From Priapulus caudatus (lineage: Eukaryota > Priapulida > Priapulimorpha > Priapulimorphida > Priapulidae), in the NCBI RefSeq assembly GCF_000485595.1, contig NW_014577469.1, positions 339,311-368,894 of the forward strand: a stretch of DNA of 29,584 nt, written 5' to 3'. Below the pieces are notes generated by a model. The model had not been told where the DNA came from. It saw nothing but the letters and a program-made list of their open reading frames with translations, and searched no databases. This document shows positions 1 through 20,800 of this stretch, piece after piece. Both the position numbers and the translations under genes were made by a program. Each line of letters starts with the position of its first letter. The first letter of the stretch is position 1.

Positions 1-48
1 CACAGTACCTGTATGTACCACCATTCACCTACTTAGCTGGCCACACAC

Positions 49-145
49 CTGTGAGCAATGATGCCGATTTCAACAATCGTCTTTGTCGTCATCCCGCCTG
101 CCACTGTTGATCAACTTGCAACTTTCCACGTCGCACATTGGCGTC
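49..145 (-). pseudogene. PCYT2: PCYT2 exon 11, second copy A with indels
   Basis: Same exon as 8371-8459, with matching flanks (CTGTGAGCAATGATG at the donor end and AACACAG beyond the acceptor). It is 97 bp instead of 89 because of several extra single bases that break the frame. The extra bases resemble long-read insertion errors, and the whole flanking block is equally noisy. I therefore cannot say whether this is a decayed duplicate, a second allele or an assembly error. If it were real and intact, splicing both 89-bp copies would shift the frame. Confidence 0.8.
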
Positions 146-289
146 CTGCGCCAACACAGTTACACGAGGGATACCTCGCATCTAAACTAACAAACATGGA
201 TGAAGTTTCACACACGTCCGACATTACAAACATGGATTCCACTGAATCAGGTCTGCGCAGGCTGACGTGTCGATTCACGTGCACTGATT

Positions 290-1600
290 ACCCTGCGCTA
301 GCGGTCCCTGTTATACAGAGAGTTGCGCCATGCACGAGTCGAAAAAAATCCGGGTCACGTGGATCGCTGCCGCATGTTGTTTCCAAATGGATCCACACCG
401 TCTGCCGCTTAAGTTACAGCGCTGTATGGATACGCTGTAGAATTGTCCGTAGTAATATGTTTATAATATTGACTAATCCGTTAGGGTCTCAATAAACTCA
501 AGATTTACAGAAGATTATAGCTAAGACATGTGTCTATGTGTAGCTTAGATTTATAGAACTGCAAAACAAATATTTACAAGCGCGAGCAAGTGGGAGTGGA
601 ACGCATTTATCATCGCTGAATTACAGTTTGCGCGGTTTAGCTGCACAGGCTAATTACGCACGGCTATTGCGGCGCGTAAGAAAGTGTCTACTACCAGTAA
701 AAACCCGCGTATTAGTGTGACGATATACATTAGTTTTTCCAGTTTAGCCTCAACAATGTTCTTATTAAATTGGTGCTTACTGAAAAAATTAGGCCTCAAA
801 AAGGCTTTCTTAAATAGGCTTCTTAAATTGTTTCTACTTTTAATATGCTTACTAGCTGAAACCCGCGCCTATGCGCGCGGCGCTTCTTAGTGACTGCCTG
901 ATGCAATGTGTTACAGTACGCAGTTAGTGTGATGCTGCTAAGGTGTATAATATGCGAGAGTTTAGTTGTTGCCACATGTTTGCTTGATTTAGGTTGAAGA
1001 TAATATTATATGATATATATAATATAATATTATATAATATTATATTATTTAATAGATATGATAGTTATTGTAGCATTGGCATGGCATTGTTCTTATTGCA
1101 TGCGATATTGCTTGCAGCTCGCTCTTTTTTTATTTTACCTGTGTTTCTTTTTAATGTCTTCAATCTGCATGGAAAAATTAAGAACCTAGCTTATTAAAAT
1201 CTTAGGTCCTAAAACGAGGTTGCTTATTGGAAAGGGGGTCTGAAATGGGAAGATTTTAGCTGCCTAACATGTTTCTTAAAATCTATGTAATCTTATACCG
1301 CTGGTTTTTTTACTGTGTATCATATGGCACGGAACGATTTGCAGTTACATTTCATATTAAATCTAGGCTACAGCATAGACACATGTCTTAGCTATAATCA
1401 TCATGTAATTTTTTGAGTTTATTGAAGCACGATTAGTCTAATTAATTACTCCGCCGACCAATTGATACAGCGTATCCACTACAGCGCTTGTACTTAAGCG
1501 GACAGCGGTGTTGATCATTTGGGGCAAACAACCCATGGCGTCAATATCCTTGAGTATGGCGCCAAACTCTCTGTTATATAGGGACCCTACCCTGCGCTAT
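290..1600. repeat. Long inverted-repeat (foldback) element, copy A
   Basis: The left arm, about 290-565, is the imperfect reverse complement of about 1336-1600. Shared landmarks are ACCCTGCGCTA..GGTCCCT..ACAGAGAG at the outer ends, CCGCTTAAG..ACAGCGCTGTA..GGATACGCTGTA in the middle, and AATAAACTCAA..GATTATAGCTAAGACATGTG near the loop. The loop is enlarged by the 694-1317 insertion. No transposase is seen, so it is probably a non-autonomous foldback transposon. Confidence 0.8.
694..1317. mobile_element. Tc1/mariner-like MITE with TA target duplication
   Basis: A 624-bp insertion, flanked by TA at 692-693 and 1318-1319. The ends are inverted: the left starts C-CAGTAAAAACCCGCGTAT and the reverse complement of the right end starts CACAGTAAAAAACCAGCGGTAT. 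Copy B has the empty site with one TA (8975-8976). TA duplication plus CAGT-type ends fit the Tc1/mariner superfamily. There is no transposase. The interior is AT-rich with an ATAATATTAT palindromic stretch near 1003-1052. Open frames inside it (684-890, 994-1197) look fortuitous. Confidence 0.85.
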
Positions 1601-2219
1601 CCCCACAGCGCATGTAACACTCATAAGACAGGACCCGAACACCTATTAGCCTTGATCAGGACCTTAGGTAAAAAGTAAGGGAGGGACTGCAGCTCTGTGA
1701 GCCTTACAAAGTCACAAAGTGTGCGTTTCAACATGTTATAGTAAGTGACATTAAAGTCCACTACCAGCACGAGTTGCCTAGAGGTAGAGGCGATTTCAGG
1801 GCTCCACTGAAATTTTTTCCAGCAAGTGCTGCAGTTTGTCGGCTTTACTTGCCTGGCGGCAGTTTACCATAAAATTGGCCAAAACTGCCGCTGGCGGATG
1901 TTCTACCTAGTATGCATCCACGCCCTTCTCTACAAAATCCCATATAGCACATGTATCGACATGTCCCTATGTGAATCAGTATGGGAAATAACGTCTAATT
2001 TTTGTGTTAAGAACTCTTCTTTGAAGCAGATGTACAACTTGGTTGCACCTCTATCCTGCCCTGGGGCCCTACCACCCCAATCTGATTAAACACAAAGCCA
2101 ACACTTGCCTTGATTATAATTAAAAACTAAAGATAGAGAATCGACTTCACCCCTTTGACTTTACAGCACTGACTTTCTGCCATTTCTGTCGTGCCCTTAA
2201 TTAAAAATAAAGTTTAACA

Positions 2220-3830
2220 GACGACCTCCCTCTCAAACCCGCCTCTTACTGACCTTCCCTCCTCAACCCGCCTCTCTGACCTCCTCCTCAACACCGCCTT
2301 CTTGACCTTCCCTCCTCAACCCGCCTCTCTGAGCCTCTCCTCCTCAAATCCCGCCTCTCTGACTCCCTCCTCAACCCGCCTCTCTGACCTCCGCTCCTCA
2401 ACCCGCTCTCTGATCCTCCCTCCTCAACCCGCCCTCTCCGACCTCTCCTCCTCATACCCGCCTCTCTGACCTCCCTCCTCATACCCGCCCTCTCGCCACC
2501 TCCCCTGCCTCAACCCGCCTTCTCTGCCCTCCCCTCCTTCAACCCGCCTCTCTGACCTCCCTCCTCAACCCGCCTCTCTGACCTCACCTCCTCAACCCGC
2601 CTCTCTGACTCCCTCCCTCAACCCGCCTCTCCGACCGTCCCTCTTCACACACGCCTCTCTGCGCCTCCTCTTCACACACGCCTCTCCGACCTCCCTCCTC
2701 AACCCGCCTCTTCTGACCTCCCTCATCAACCCGTACCTCTCTGACCTCCCTCCTCATATAACCCGCCCTCTCTGACCTCCTACTCAACCCTCCTCCTGAC
2801 CTCCCTCTCAACCCGCCTCTCTGACCTCCCTCCTCAACCCGCCTCTCTGTACCTCCCCTCCTCAACCCGCTCTCTTTGACCTCTCCTCGCTCAACTGCCG
2901 CACTCTCTGACCTCCCTTCCCACCCGCCTCTCTTGACCTCCCTCCTCAACACCGCCTCTCTGAGCCCCCCATCCCATCCTCATACCGCCCGCTCCTGACC
3001 TCCCTCCTCAACCCGCCTCTCTGACCTTCCCTCCTCAACCCGGCCTCTCTGACCTCCCTCCTCAACCCGTCCGCTCTCTGACCTCCTCCTCAAACCCGCC
3101 TCTCTTGACCTCCTCCTTCAAACCCGGCACTCTCTGACCTCCCCTCCTCAACCCGCCTCTCTGACTCGCCTCCTCAACCCGCCTCTACTGGACCTCCCTC
3201 CTCAACCCTGCCTCTCCCGACCTCCTCCTCAACCCGCCTCTCTGACCATCCCTCATTCAACCCGCCCCTCTGACCTCCCTCCTCAACCCGCCTCTCTGCA
3301 CTCCCTCCTATCAACCCGCCTCATCTGACCTCCACTCCTCAACCCGCCTCTCTGACCTCCCTCCTCAACCGCCTCTCTGACCTCCCTCCCTCAACCCGCC
3401 TATCCTGACCTCCCTCCTCAACCGGCCTCGCTACTGACCTTCCCTCCTTTAACCCGCCCTCTCTGACCCTCCCTCCTCAACCGCCCGCCTCTCCGACCTC
3501 CCTCCTTCAACCCGCCTCTCCTGACCTCCCTCCTCAACCCGCCTTCTCCGACCCCTCCCTCCTCAACCCGCCTCTCTGACCTCCCTCCTCAACCCTGCTC
3601 CTCTCTGATCCTCCCTCCTCAACCCGCCTTCTCCGACCTCCTTCCTCAAACCCGCCTCTCTGAACCTCCTCCTTCAACCCGCCTCTCTGACCTCCCCTCC
3701 TCAACCTGCCTCTTCCAACTCCCTCCTTCAACCCGCCTTCTCTGACCTCCCCCTCTCTCAACCGGCCTCTCTGACCTCCCTCCTCAAACCCGCTCTCTCG
3801 ACCTCCCTCCTCAACCGCCTCTTCGACCTT
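2220..3830. repeat. 26-bp minisatellite, array Q1
   Basis: Tandem units of about 26 bp, GACCTCCCTCCTCAACCCGC followed by CTCTCT, roughly 60 copies, strongly pyrimidine-biased on the plus strand. Unit lengths vary through many one-base indels. The minus-strand open frames (Arg/Gly/Glu-rich) are by-products of the repeat and not genes. Confidence 0.95.
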
Positions 3831-3838
3831 TCTTCCCG

Positions 3839-3918
3839 AGCACGCACGCACGCTCACACACACACTCACGCACGCACGCACATTCACACGCTCACACACA
3901 CTCACGCACGCATTCGCG
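3839..3918. repeat. ACGC/ACAC simple repeat
   Basis: Alternating purine-pyrimidine stretch of CACGCACGCACG and CTCACACACA motifs directly after the 26-bp array. 3919-4600 beyond it is AT-rich with no recognisable gene. Confidence 0.85.
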
Positions 3919-4624
3919 TGTAAACTTAGCCAACCCTGTCATCGTTCGTTTGGCGATGGATCCCAGACTGCAACGCACTGGCTGCACAACATTTCTTCGC
4001 CCCCCCCTCCCCCCATTATCCCTGCTTCCCAATGAGGTGCACCGCCGCCGCGCACACGATACAAATACACGTCTGCAGAAATGCGCTTCCAAACAAAAAA
4101 TGTAACTGGGTTTGTTCTGTAGTTACATACTTTATAATGTATACTCTTACTACACGTTACACAAATAATCTGACAAAGGATCGTCTCAGCCTTTAATGAC
4201 ATTTTCAAGCATTCTAGTTACAGGGATTGTCAATAAAAATTCGCACAACGACCTTTAAAGATTAGAGTGAAAACCTATAAATAATCTACCCTTAACTATA
4301 TGTCAAACACTAAGATGTGCATAGACCATCCTCTTTATGTAGACTTAAAGGTAACATCAATAATCGGACGCATTTATATACTGTATACTCTTAGGATATA
4401 TATAACCATGTTGAACATTTGTGAATAATACTATAAGTGCATGATAACATATTATTACACGCTTTTCTATAATTATGAGAAATAATTTGCCAGTTTAAAG
4501 AGAATGAAGGTTTCAAATAACCATCGTTTTTGATTCAACTCCACACTTGAACACTCAATCACAAACACGTTCGTGTTACAATTAATACTTGTGATGGACA
4601 GTAACATATGCACACTGAGGAGTA

Positions 4625-4838
4625 TCAAGACGGCAGTCGTGTTGAAACAGTGAGCTGTTAACAAGAAAGCACACATCCTGAAAGAGGAGCCGTAACAAGA
4701 GAGCAGACATATGTAAATATTTAAACAGCGAGCTGTAAAAAAGATGACAGACATGTTGAAACAATGAGTCGTAATAAGACGATGGACATGTTGAAACAGT
4801 GAGCCATAACAAGGTGGCAAACGTGTTGAAACGGAAAC
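4625..4838. repeat. Degenerate ~37-bp tandem repeat
   Basis: Five to six diverged units built on GTTGAAACAGTGAGCTGTAA then CAAGA..GCAGACAT. Open frames on the minus strand across it (4473-4877, 4582-4848) derive from the repeat. 4850-5380 shows no gene. Confidence 0.75.
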
Positions 4839-5379
4839 ACACGAACACCGATTCGACGTGGACAACTTAAAAAACACGTTGTTAAATCACAGCTAGAGTA
4901 ATAATATCACCGACGGATTGTGTTCTGTGTTCAAATATGGCCAGCGTTTGTTTTAGGCATCCATACAGACACGAGCATATCTGTACAAATACAATTTAGA
5001 TATGTTCCAGATATACCAGCACATCATGTACAGTACACAACCTATGCTCCTACCACTTACTTCGACAACCCCTCCCGACAAATTATTTTAAAAATATCTC
5101 CGAAATAATTACTTCTGACTAAGAATTCAAACTATCCAAACACATAAACAGCATAGATATTTTAACACAACAGAAAAATATACTAGTCACAAACATCGAT
5201 TGTTTACTCATAAAATTGAGCAAATAGTAACAACATTCACAGTGATTATGATTGCCTCAGCAGCAGATACCTGCAGCACACCAACCTCCCTACAACCAGA
5301 CTACACAATTTCTTGACAATATTCAAGATGAATGACAAAACCTAGACATGCCAGACAGATAAGCAAAATCGCAGACATA

Positions 5380-6310
5380 TACCGTGTGTGCGTGCGTGAG
5401 TGCGTGCATGTGCATGTACGTACGTATATATGCATTGCATTTACCCATGCGTGCGTGCGTGCCCATTAATGCATGCATGTGAATTCGCCTACGTGGGTTT
5501 ACATTCAAGCGTGTGAATTCGCTCAAGTGTGTGTGTATTCGCTCGTGTGTGCATACGTGTGTGTGTATTCGCTCTCGTGCGTGCATACGTGTGTGTGTAT
5601 TCGCTCTCGTGTGTGCATATGTGTGTATGTATTCGCTCGTGTGTCCATGTGTGTGTGTGTATTCGCTCGTGTGTGCATATGTGTGTGTGTGTAGTCGCTC
5701 GTGTGTGCATATGTGTGTGTGTGTATTCGCTCGTGTGTGCATATGTGTGTGTGTGTAGTCGCTCGTGTGTGCATATGTATGTGTGTGTAGTCGCTCGCTG
5801 GTGCTCATGTGTGTGTGTGCTGTATTCGCTCGTGTGTCCATGGTGTGTGTGTCGTATTCGGCTCGTGTTGTGCATGCAATGTCGTGTATGTTATTCGCTC
5901 GTGTGGTGTGTGTGTGTGTGTGTATGTATTCGCTCGTGTGTGCATATGTGTGTGTGTAGTCGCTCGTGTGTGCATGTATGTGTGTGTAGTCGCTCGTGTG
6001 TGCATATATGTGTGTGTATTCACTCGTGTGCACATACGTGTGTGAGTGTATTTGCTCGTGTGTGCATATGTGTGTGTAGTCGCTCGTGTGTGCATGTGTG
6101 TGTGTATGTATTCGCTCGTGTGTGCATATGTGTGTGTGTATTCACTCGTGTGCGCATACGTGTGTGAGTGTATTTGCTCGTGTGTGTGTAGTCGCTCGTG
6201 TGTGCATATATGTGTGTATTCGCTCGTGTGTGCATCATGTGTGTGTGTAGTCAGCTCGTGTGTGGTCATGTGTGTGTGTCATTCGCTCGTGGTGTGCATA
6301 TTCGGCACGT
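5380..6310. repeat. GT-rich minisatellite with TATTCGCTCG spacers
   Basis: A run of GTGCGTGC/GCATGCATGT simple sequence (5380-5470) leads into about 25 units of ~30 bp. Each unit has the form TCGCTCGTGTGTGCATATGT plus a (GT)n tail and TAT or TAG. The track is mostly alternating purine-pyrimidine. 5925-6240 is regular, while 5800-5925 and 6240-6310 are irregular. His/Thr-rich and Cys/Val-rich frames on both strands are artefacts of the repeat. 6311-6670 has no recognised gene. Confidence 0.93.
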
Positions 6311-6670
6311 GTGTATGTAGCATATGCATCTTTTATTCACCTGTGCCGTGTGTGTTGTGAAAGGGGGCAGTAAGTGTACAAAAAAACAGCTAGAGAGAGA
6401 GAATGATGCGAGCCCTACAACAACTATCGGCTAACTTTTCCTCGCTCCACTATGGAGCGTGCTCTGACCTCATCCAGCGTGACCCCACTCTCGCTGCGCG
6501 CGTTTGTTCACAAATGCCTCGTTACGCTGCCTTCTCCTTTTCTCCTTCTCTCATTGCGCAGCGTGAACTCCAACCTGTGAAAACACACGTATCAACACAT
6601 GCGTTAGAACATGACGCGCGACAGGCAGAACACGGAGAGCACTGTACGCTCGCTGCTGCTGAACGCACCT

Positions 6671-8334
6671 ACACTTACCTGCGTGAATCACTCCACAGTT
6701 TAGCCTGCGTGAATCACCTAGTTTACGCTAGCGTGAATTCACCACAGTTTACCTTAGCGTTGAATCACCTAGTTTACACTACGTGATATCACTCACAGTT
6801 AACCTGCGTGAATCACTCAGCAGTTTACCTACGTGAATCAGCTCACAGTTTTTACTTGTTTACTGCGTGAATCCACCTAGTTTACCGTACTGTGAATTCA
6901 ATACAGTTTACCGTGCGTGAATGCACCTAGCTTTACCTACGTGAACTCACTCACAGTTTACCTGGTGAATCACCTAGTTACCTTACGTGAATCCACACAC
7001 AGTTACCTAACGTGAATCACTCCAGTTTATGGCGTGAATCACCTAGTTATCTACGTGAATCACTCACAGTTTTACCTAGCGTGAATCACCTAGTTTACTG
7101 CGTGAATCACTCACAGTTTACCTGCGGACGATATAATAAGCAATACACCTAGTTACCTACGTGAATCACTCACAGTTTAGCTCTGGCGTGAACACCTAGT
7201 TACCTACGTGAATCCACACAGTTTACCTACGTGCAAATCACTCACAGTTTACCTGCGTGAATCACCTAGTTTACCTACGTGAATCATCCTAGTTTACCTG
7301 CCGGTGAATCACTCACAGTTTACCTCGGAATCACTTCACAGTTTTACCTGCGTGAATCAGCTCACAGTTACCTGCGTGAATCACTCACAGTTTACCTACG
7401 TGAATCACTCACAGTTACCTGCGTGAATCACCTAGTTTACCTACGTGGAATCACCTAAGTTTACCTGTGTGACATCACCTAGTTTACGCTACGTGATGCA
7501 CTCACAGTTTTACCTGCGTGAATCACCTAGTTTACCTACGTGAATCACTCAAGTTTTACCTACGCTGAATCACTACAGTTTTACCTTACGTGATCACCTT
7601 AGTTACCTACGTGAATCACTCACAGGTTTACCTGGCGTCGAATCACTCACAGTTTACCTACGTGAATCACTCACAGTTTACCTGCCGTGAATCACCTAGT
7701 TTTACCTACGTGAATCACCTCACACGCTTACCTGCGTGAATCACTCACATGTTTACTGCGTGAATGCACTCACAGATTTTACCTGCGTGAATCACTCACA
7801 GTTTTACCCTGCGTGAATCACTCACAGTTTACCTGCGTGAATCACTCACAGTTTACCTGCGTGAATCACTCACAGTTTACCTGCGTGAATCACTCACAGT
7901 TTACCTGCGTGAATCACTCAGTTTACCTACGTGAATGCAACTCACAACGATTTACCTGTGTGAATCACCTAGTTTACCTAACGTGAACTACACTCACATT
8001 TACCCTGCGTGAATCACCTAGTTATACCATACGTGAATCACTCACAGTTTACCTACGTGAATCACCTAGTTTACCTACGTGAATCACTCACAGTTTACCT
8101 GCGTGAATCACTCACAGTTTACCTACGTGAATCACTCACAGTTTACCTGCGTGAATCACCTAGTTTACCTACGTGAATCACTCACAGTTTACCTGCGTGA
8201 ATCACTCACAGTTTACCTACGTGAATCACTCACAGTTTACCTGCGTGAATCACCTAGTTTACCTACGTGAATCACTCACAGTTTACCTGCGTGAATCACC
8301 TAGTTTACCTACGTGAATCACTCACAGTTTACCT
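6671..8334. repeat. 22/24-bp alternating minisatellite, array P
   Basis: About 70 tandem units of two related kinds: GTGAATCACTCACAGTTTAC (with CTGC or CTAC, 24 bp) and GTGAATCACCTAGTTTAC (with the same linker, 22 bp). The last ~300 bp (8040-8334) is regular and the earlier part carries many indels. The first 13 bases of the window match the end of this array, so another copy presumably lies just upstream of position 1. Confidence 0.95.
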
Positions 8335-8370
8335 GTATGTACCACCTTCACCTACTAGCTGGCCACGCAC

Positions 8371-17149
<8,779 letters not shown>

Positions 17150-17424
17150 CTGAAATAATCAAAAGGGTGAAGATGATTACACCAGTGCGTGAAATTAGTG
17201 CTATTTTGTGGGGGCCGCCGGTTCAACCCCCCCCCCTCCCCCCTATAATCAGTCCACTTGGCCTACTCAAAATTCTACTAAGAAGTAAATCATGTTCCAC
17301 CAATTCCTGTCAAACAAGTAGAACTCCACTGATAGCAATGAAATATTGAAATACTATGAGTGTATATGCCTAATAAATACAAAGCTAATACTTTTATTAA
17401 TAATGGAATAAATTGAACAAATTT

Positions 17425-17586
17425 AAGGGCCTGTTCAAACTTGTAAGGGCCTGTTCAAACTTGTAAGGGCCTGTTCAAACTTGTAAGGGCCTGTTCAAGT
17501 TGTATAAGGGCGTGTTTAAACTTGTAAGGGCCTGTTCAAACTTGTAAGGGCCTGTTCAAGTTGTATAAGGGCGTGTTTAAATTTTG
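17425..17586. repeat. 20-bp tandem repeat, 8 units
   Basis: Units of AAGGGCCTGTTCAAACTTGT with variants ending AGTTGTAT or GTGTTTAAACTTGT. The corresponding array in the second copy (25816-25877) has only three units, so copy number differs between the duplicates. Confidence 0.92.
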
Positions 17587-17891
17587 GGTGGGCCTGCACA
17601 CATTTTGGCTAATTTCATGCCCTGTTGCACCATAATAACTATGTAAGAAAGCGCCAAGTGTAGGAAAGCGCCGGCTTTTCCACACTTATTGTTTACATTT
17701 ATAATTTCCCATGATTCTGCATGAGCTTCGCCGCACGGCGTAAGCAACCAATATAACACCAATATCAATCGCGCCATATCCGCCGGGTGATATGCTGGTG
17801 TCATTATATATCTATTATGGACCGGACTTGTTGACGCCAAACTCGCAGGGAGAAGAGACTTGGCCTCATTCCCTGACGCAGCATGGTCCAT
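17577..17891 (-). CDS. Unrecognised ORF, kept in both duplicate copies
   Basis: Open frame of 104 codons. Its last 87 codons are repeated at 25867-26130 with one residue difference (E/D). An internal Met begins MARLILVLYWLLTPCGEAHA, which looks like a signal peptide with an A-x-A cleavage site; a second hydrophobic stretch follows (FLHLALSYIVIMV). The frame ends in the 20-bp repeat. Near-identity of the copies reflects recent duplication, so it is not evidence of selection. No family was recognised. It may be a chance frame or an exon. Confidence 0.25.
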   Translation of the reverse strand: MDHAASGNEAKSLLPASLASTSPVHNRYIMTPAYHPADMARLILVLYWLLTPCGEAHAESWEIINVNNKCGKAGAFLHLALSYIVIMVQQGMKLAKMCAGPPKI

Positions 17892-20800
17892 CGTTTTCCC
17901 GCCGCTCCTGATCCTATTCCTTCTATACTACACACACTCCTTCGCCCACAAAATCCGCTCCTAATTCGCGGACTGTTGCCTCTGATCCTTTGACTCCCGA
18001 TAGCTAGTCCGTTTCTGTTGTCCTGCCCGATCGTGGCCTAGTTATTGCTCACCACAGGTTCCAGCGATAATCTCCGTCCAGTCTCCTACCCTCTATCCGT
18101 GTGCAACGCCTGGCTGAGCGTCATTCGCCGAAACCTCCTTAAGAAGGTACGAAATCATGGTAATCCTCTGTGTGTCAGGATCTGTGTGAGTTTCGTGAGT
18201 GTGTTAATTGTAGACCTGTTAAGAGTATATTCTGTGGTACACATAGAACATACGATGAGTAGCTTTTACTCAATTACTGCGTTTTTGTGTCTCATCTATC
18301 TTGCTATCTATGCGTGGATCCTTCGAGCGCACCGTGTCTACTACCCTTTAAGGAACGGGTGGCCAACTAGTAGCTACTAAACACCGTCAGAACCTGTGGG
18401 ATCAGCAAGCTGAGTGCTACCTGCTGTAGACTATCCTGAACAGAGGCGGTTAAACCTTGAACATAAGTTAAACCGGTCTGAGCGTCTGCGAAGTCTTCCT
18501 TGCCAAACAATAAACAGTCCTCACTTTACACGCAGGATAAGAACGCTGAGAACAAGTCACAACGCCAGGATATTATCAGGAATATTTAAACAACGCCAGT
18601 TTGTGCTGAATTATAATACCAATACCAGATTATACGATACACGATAGTCCTGATAGGGTTTACCATGTCTACAGTGCAAAAACATGTTCAAAAGGCTATC
18701 CTACAGGACACAATCAATACGATGCAAACATAATATGACTTTGGCCTGCAGGTCGAGTATAGAATGGGGCCCTCACGCTGTAAAAACGTCAGTGCAATAC
18801 CACTATAGCTTCTAGTACTCATAGACCTCACATCTCGCAAGGCCTGAAGGGCAATAGTAACTAGGAGCTATGGTATAACGCCCTTGTTGCGAACAGCACC
18901 ACATTAAATTTATTGGTCAACTATCATGGAATTTTCCCTTTTCACTGTACGAACACCCACTATTGCATCATGCCATCGAAACAAGAAGTTAGAATAATGC
19001 AATTCAAATCAAATTTGGTGTAGTCAGTAGATTAGACAGTGATACCATGCCAGCTGGGGCACATCTTCATTCTACTGTTCTATAAGATGAACTATATTGC
19101 TACCCCACTGACTGGCACTGACGCAAGGAATTGCGTGGCCAACAGTGGACACATTACATAGCTCGCAAAAAACAAAAAAATGCAACTATAATGACAACCG
19201 CACAAATACAATCTTTAGATTTAGGTAGAAAATCCCCAACTAACAGGTGTTTTTTACGAAATGTTGAACTTGTAAAACATGATTTTGTTGACAATTTACC
19301 TGAGCAGATTTTCACCATCGCCCTGACCATACAGAATTAAGAACAGATTAAGATAACTGAACGTTGGCATATCAACGATAAGTTCCATGTAAAGCTTAGA
19401 GCAGGGGTGCCCCTAGGTCTTACACTGGCACTATCTGGTCATGAAAATCCTTCAAAGACAATGCTAATTTAATAAAGCAAATCCAGTAAAATCATGCTGA
19501 CAGTGCGCAACTGTTATGCCTTACATAACTTAAATGATACTGTATTAATTCTAATTGACAATTGTGTCCTATCTGTTCGAGAATTCCAAGACATGCATTA
19601 TAATCTGCATCCAACCGTCCCGGCTAAGACTAGATGTAGTGGGAACATATAAAGCTGTAATCTAACCCAATTAAGCAATTAAGGGTGAAATTGCCAGAAT
19701 GCTCGACACCCTGGCGTAATTCTGAAGTCGGCAGAAAAGATGGCTTTTTTGCTGATTCGAAGCCTTGCAAGCTTGGTATCATAGTCTTTTTTATTTCTCT
19801 AAAAGTTTGGGCCTTCAGAGTCACTACTTCAATGATGCGCCTCAACTACTGCTGCGCAGTGGTGGGGAATTTACTGGACTACATACCCTTTATTTATAGC
19901 TCAGCTGCTGGTTCCGCTGCGCCCCCTGCAAAATCGTGCTACTAATTCAGTACTACTATAATCGGACACAAAGACATGGGTAAAGATGAGAATACATGTG
20001 CACCTATCAAATATTTACAAATCAGTCGTAACTAAGATAATAAAGTATGCGTAAAGAAACTGTTACGTTATGAATGACATTATGTTCACTAGCACAACCC
20101 AACTTAGAACCCGGCTGGAACATAATGTATATGGTGTAGATACAAAAAGTATTAACAGGCATGTACCGAATGGGTTGCACTCTTTCAAAGCCTCTTGATA
20201 CACAATGGTTTCAGTCTTTATTCTCTGGTGCAAATGTTTAGAGATTCCTCGGCGTCTCCAAACTGTTGCGCTCAACCCACCTCGCGTACAGCTGTCCGTG
20301 GGAGAAGCGAGGACTGCGGCGAGGGGGCAGTACCCACTATGTAGAGGGTTTCAAAGGAATCATAACAACAGCGGCCTAAGGAGGGGGTGTATAGATCATC
20401 GTCTTTGACAGGTATAGTCAATACAGCAGCGCAAAGTGTCTCAGCCGCAAAGCAACGGCCAGTGGTCTGTAGGGTGTCCAATTACAGGCACATCACTGCT
20501 CCTCCACAGAACGCAGATTTTAAACATCTCTCAGAACAAAGAAGCAACTGATCCAAATTATGTGCTGAGGACTGTTAAACGGTGACCTGGCCACCGCTAC
20601 TGGAGGCCATCCCCACCACGTTAGTCATTACTGCGGCCAAGGAAGTGCCTGTAGAGATTTCTAACCATAACGGCTTAGTAATTCAGGAACAGACCTCAAG
20701 ACAGACATCGGAGAAGGCAGACACCCGATCCGTCACAGACACGGCGATTAAATGCCAGCACAGAAGGACGAAGAAGAAAGTCATTCGTTGAGGCAGATGA

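Larger units (their letters stand above)
1..2219. repeat. Duplicated block, copy A
   Basis: Aligns along its length with 8335-9829 (same order: end of the 22/24-bp minisatellite, PCYT2 exon 11, foldback arms, intron tail, start of the 26-bp minisatellite). Differences are mostly one-base indels, plus a 624-bp insertion present only here (694-1317). Besides the exon and the foldback, 1601-2219 holds no recognisable gene. An 87-codon plus-strand open frame at 1826-2089 is not kept open in copy B. Confidence 0.88.

Noticed and set aside
58-495. 145-codon plus-strand open frame at the window start
   Set aside because: It runs antisense to PCYT2 exon 11 and into the foldback arm, and is not open in copy B.
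684-1197. Two short plus-strand open frames
   Set aside because: They lie inside the Tc1-like MITE, are absent from copy B and show no recognisable protein motif.
2220-3905. Arg/Gly/Glu-rich minus-strand open frames of up to 123 codons
   Set aside because: They are translations of the 26-bp minisatellite, change frame with each indel, and have no start context or domain.
5323-6360. Long His/Thr-rich (minus) and Cys/Val-rich (plus) open frames, up to 236 codons
   Set aside because: They are by-products of the GT-rich repeat, open in several frames on both strands at once.
6671-8334. Regularly spaced repeats resembling a CRISPR array
   Set aside because: Repeats are head-to-tail without unique spacers, in a eukaryotic intron-bearing region. 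It is a minisatellite.
18045-18380. 111-codon plus-strand open frame with hydrophobic segment
   Set aside because: No recognised family, and the counterpart in the second copy is broken. Noise prevents judging either way.
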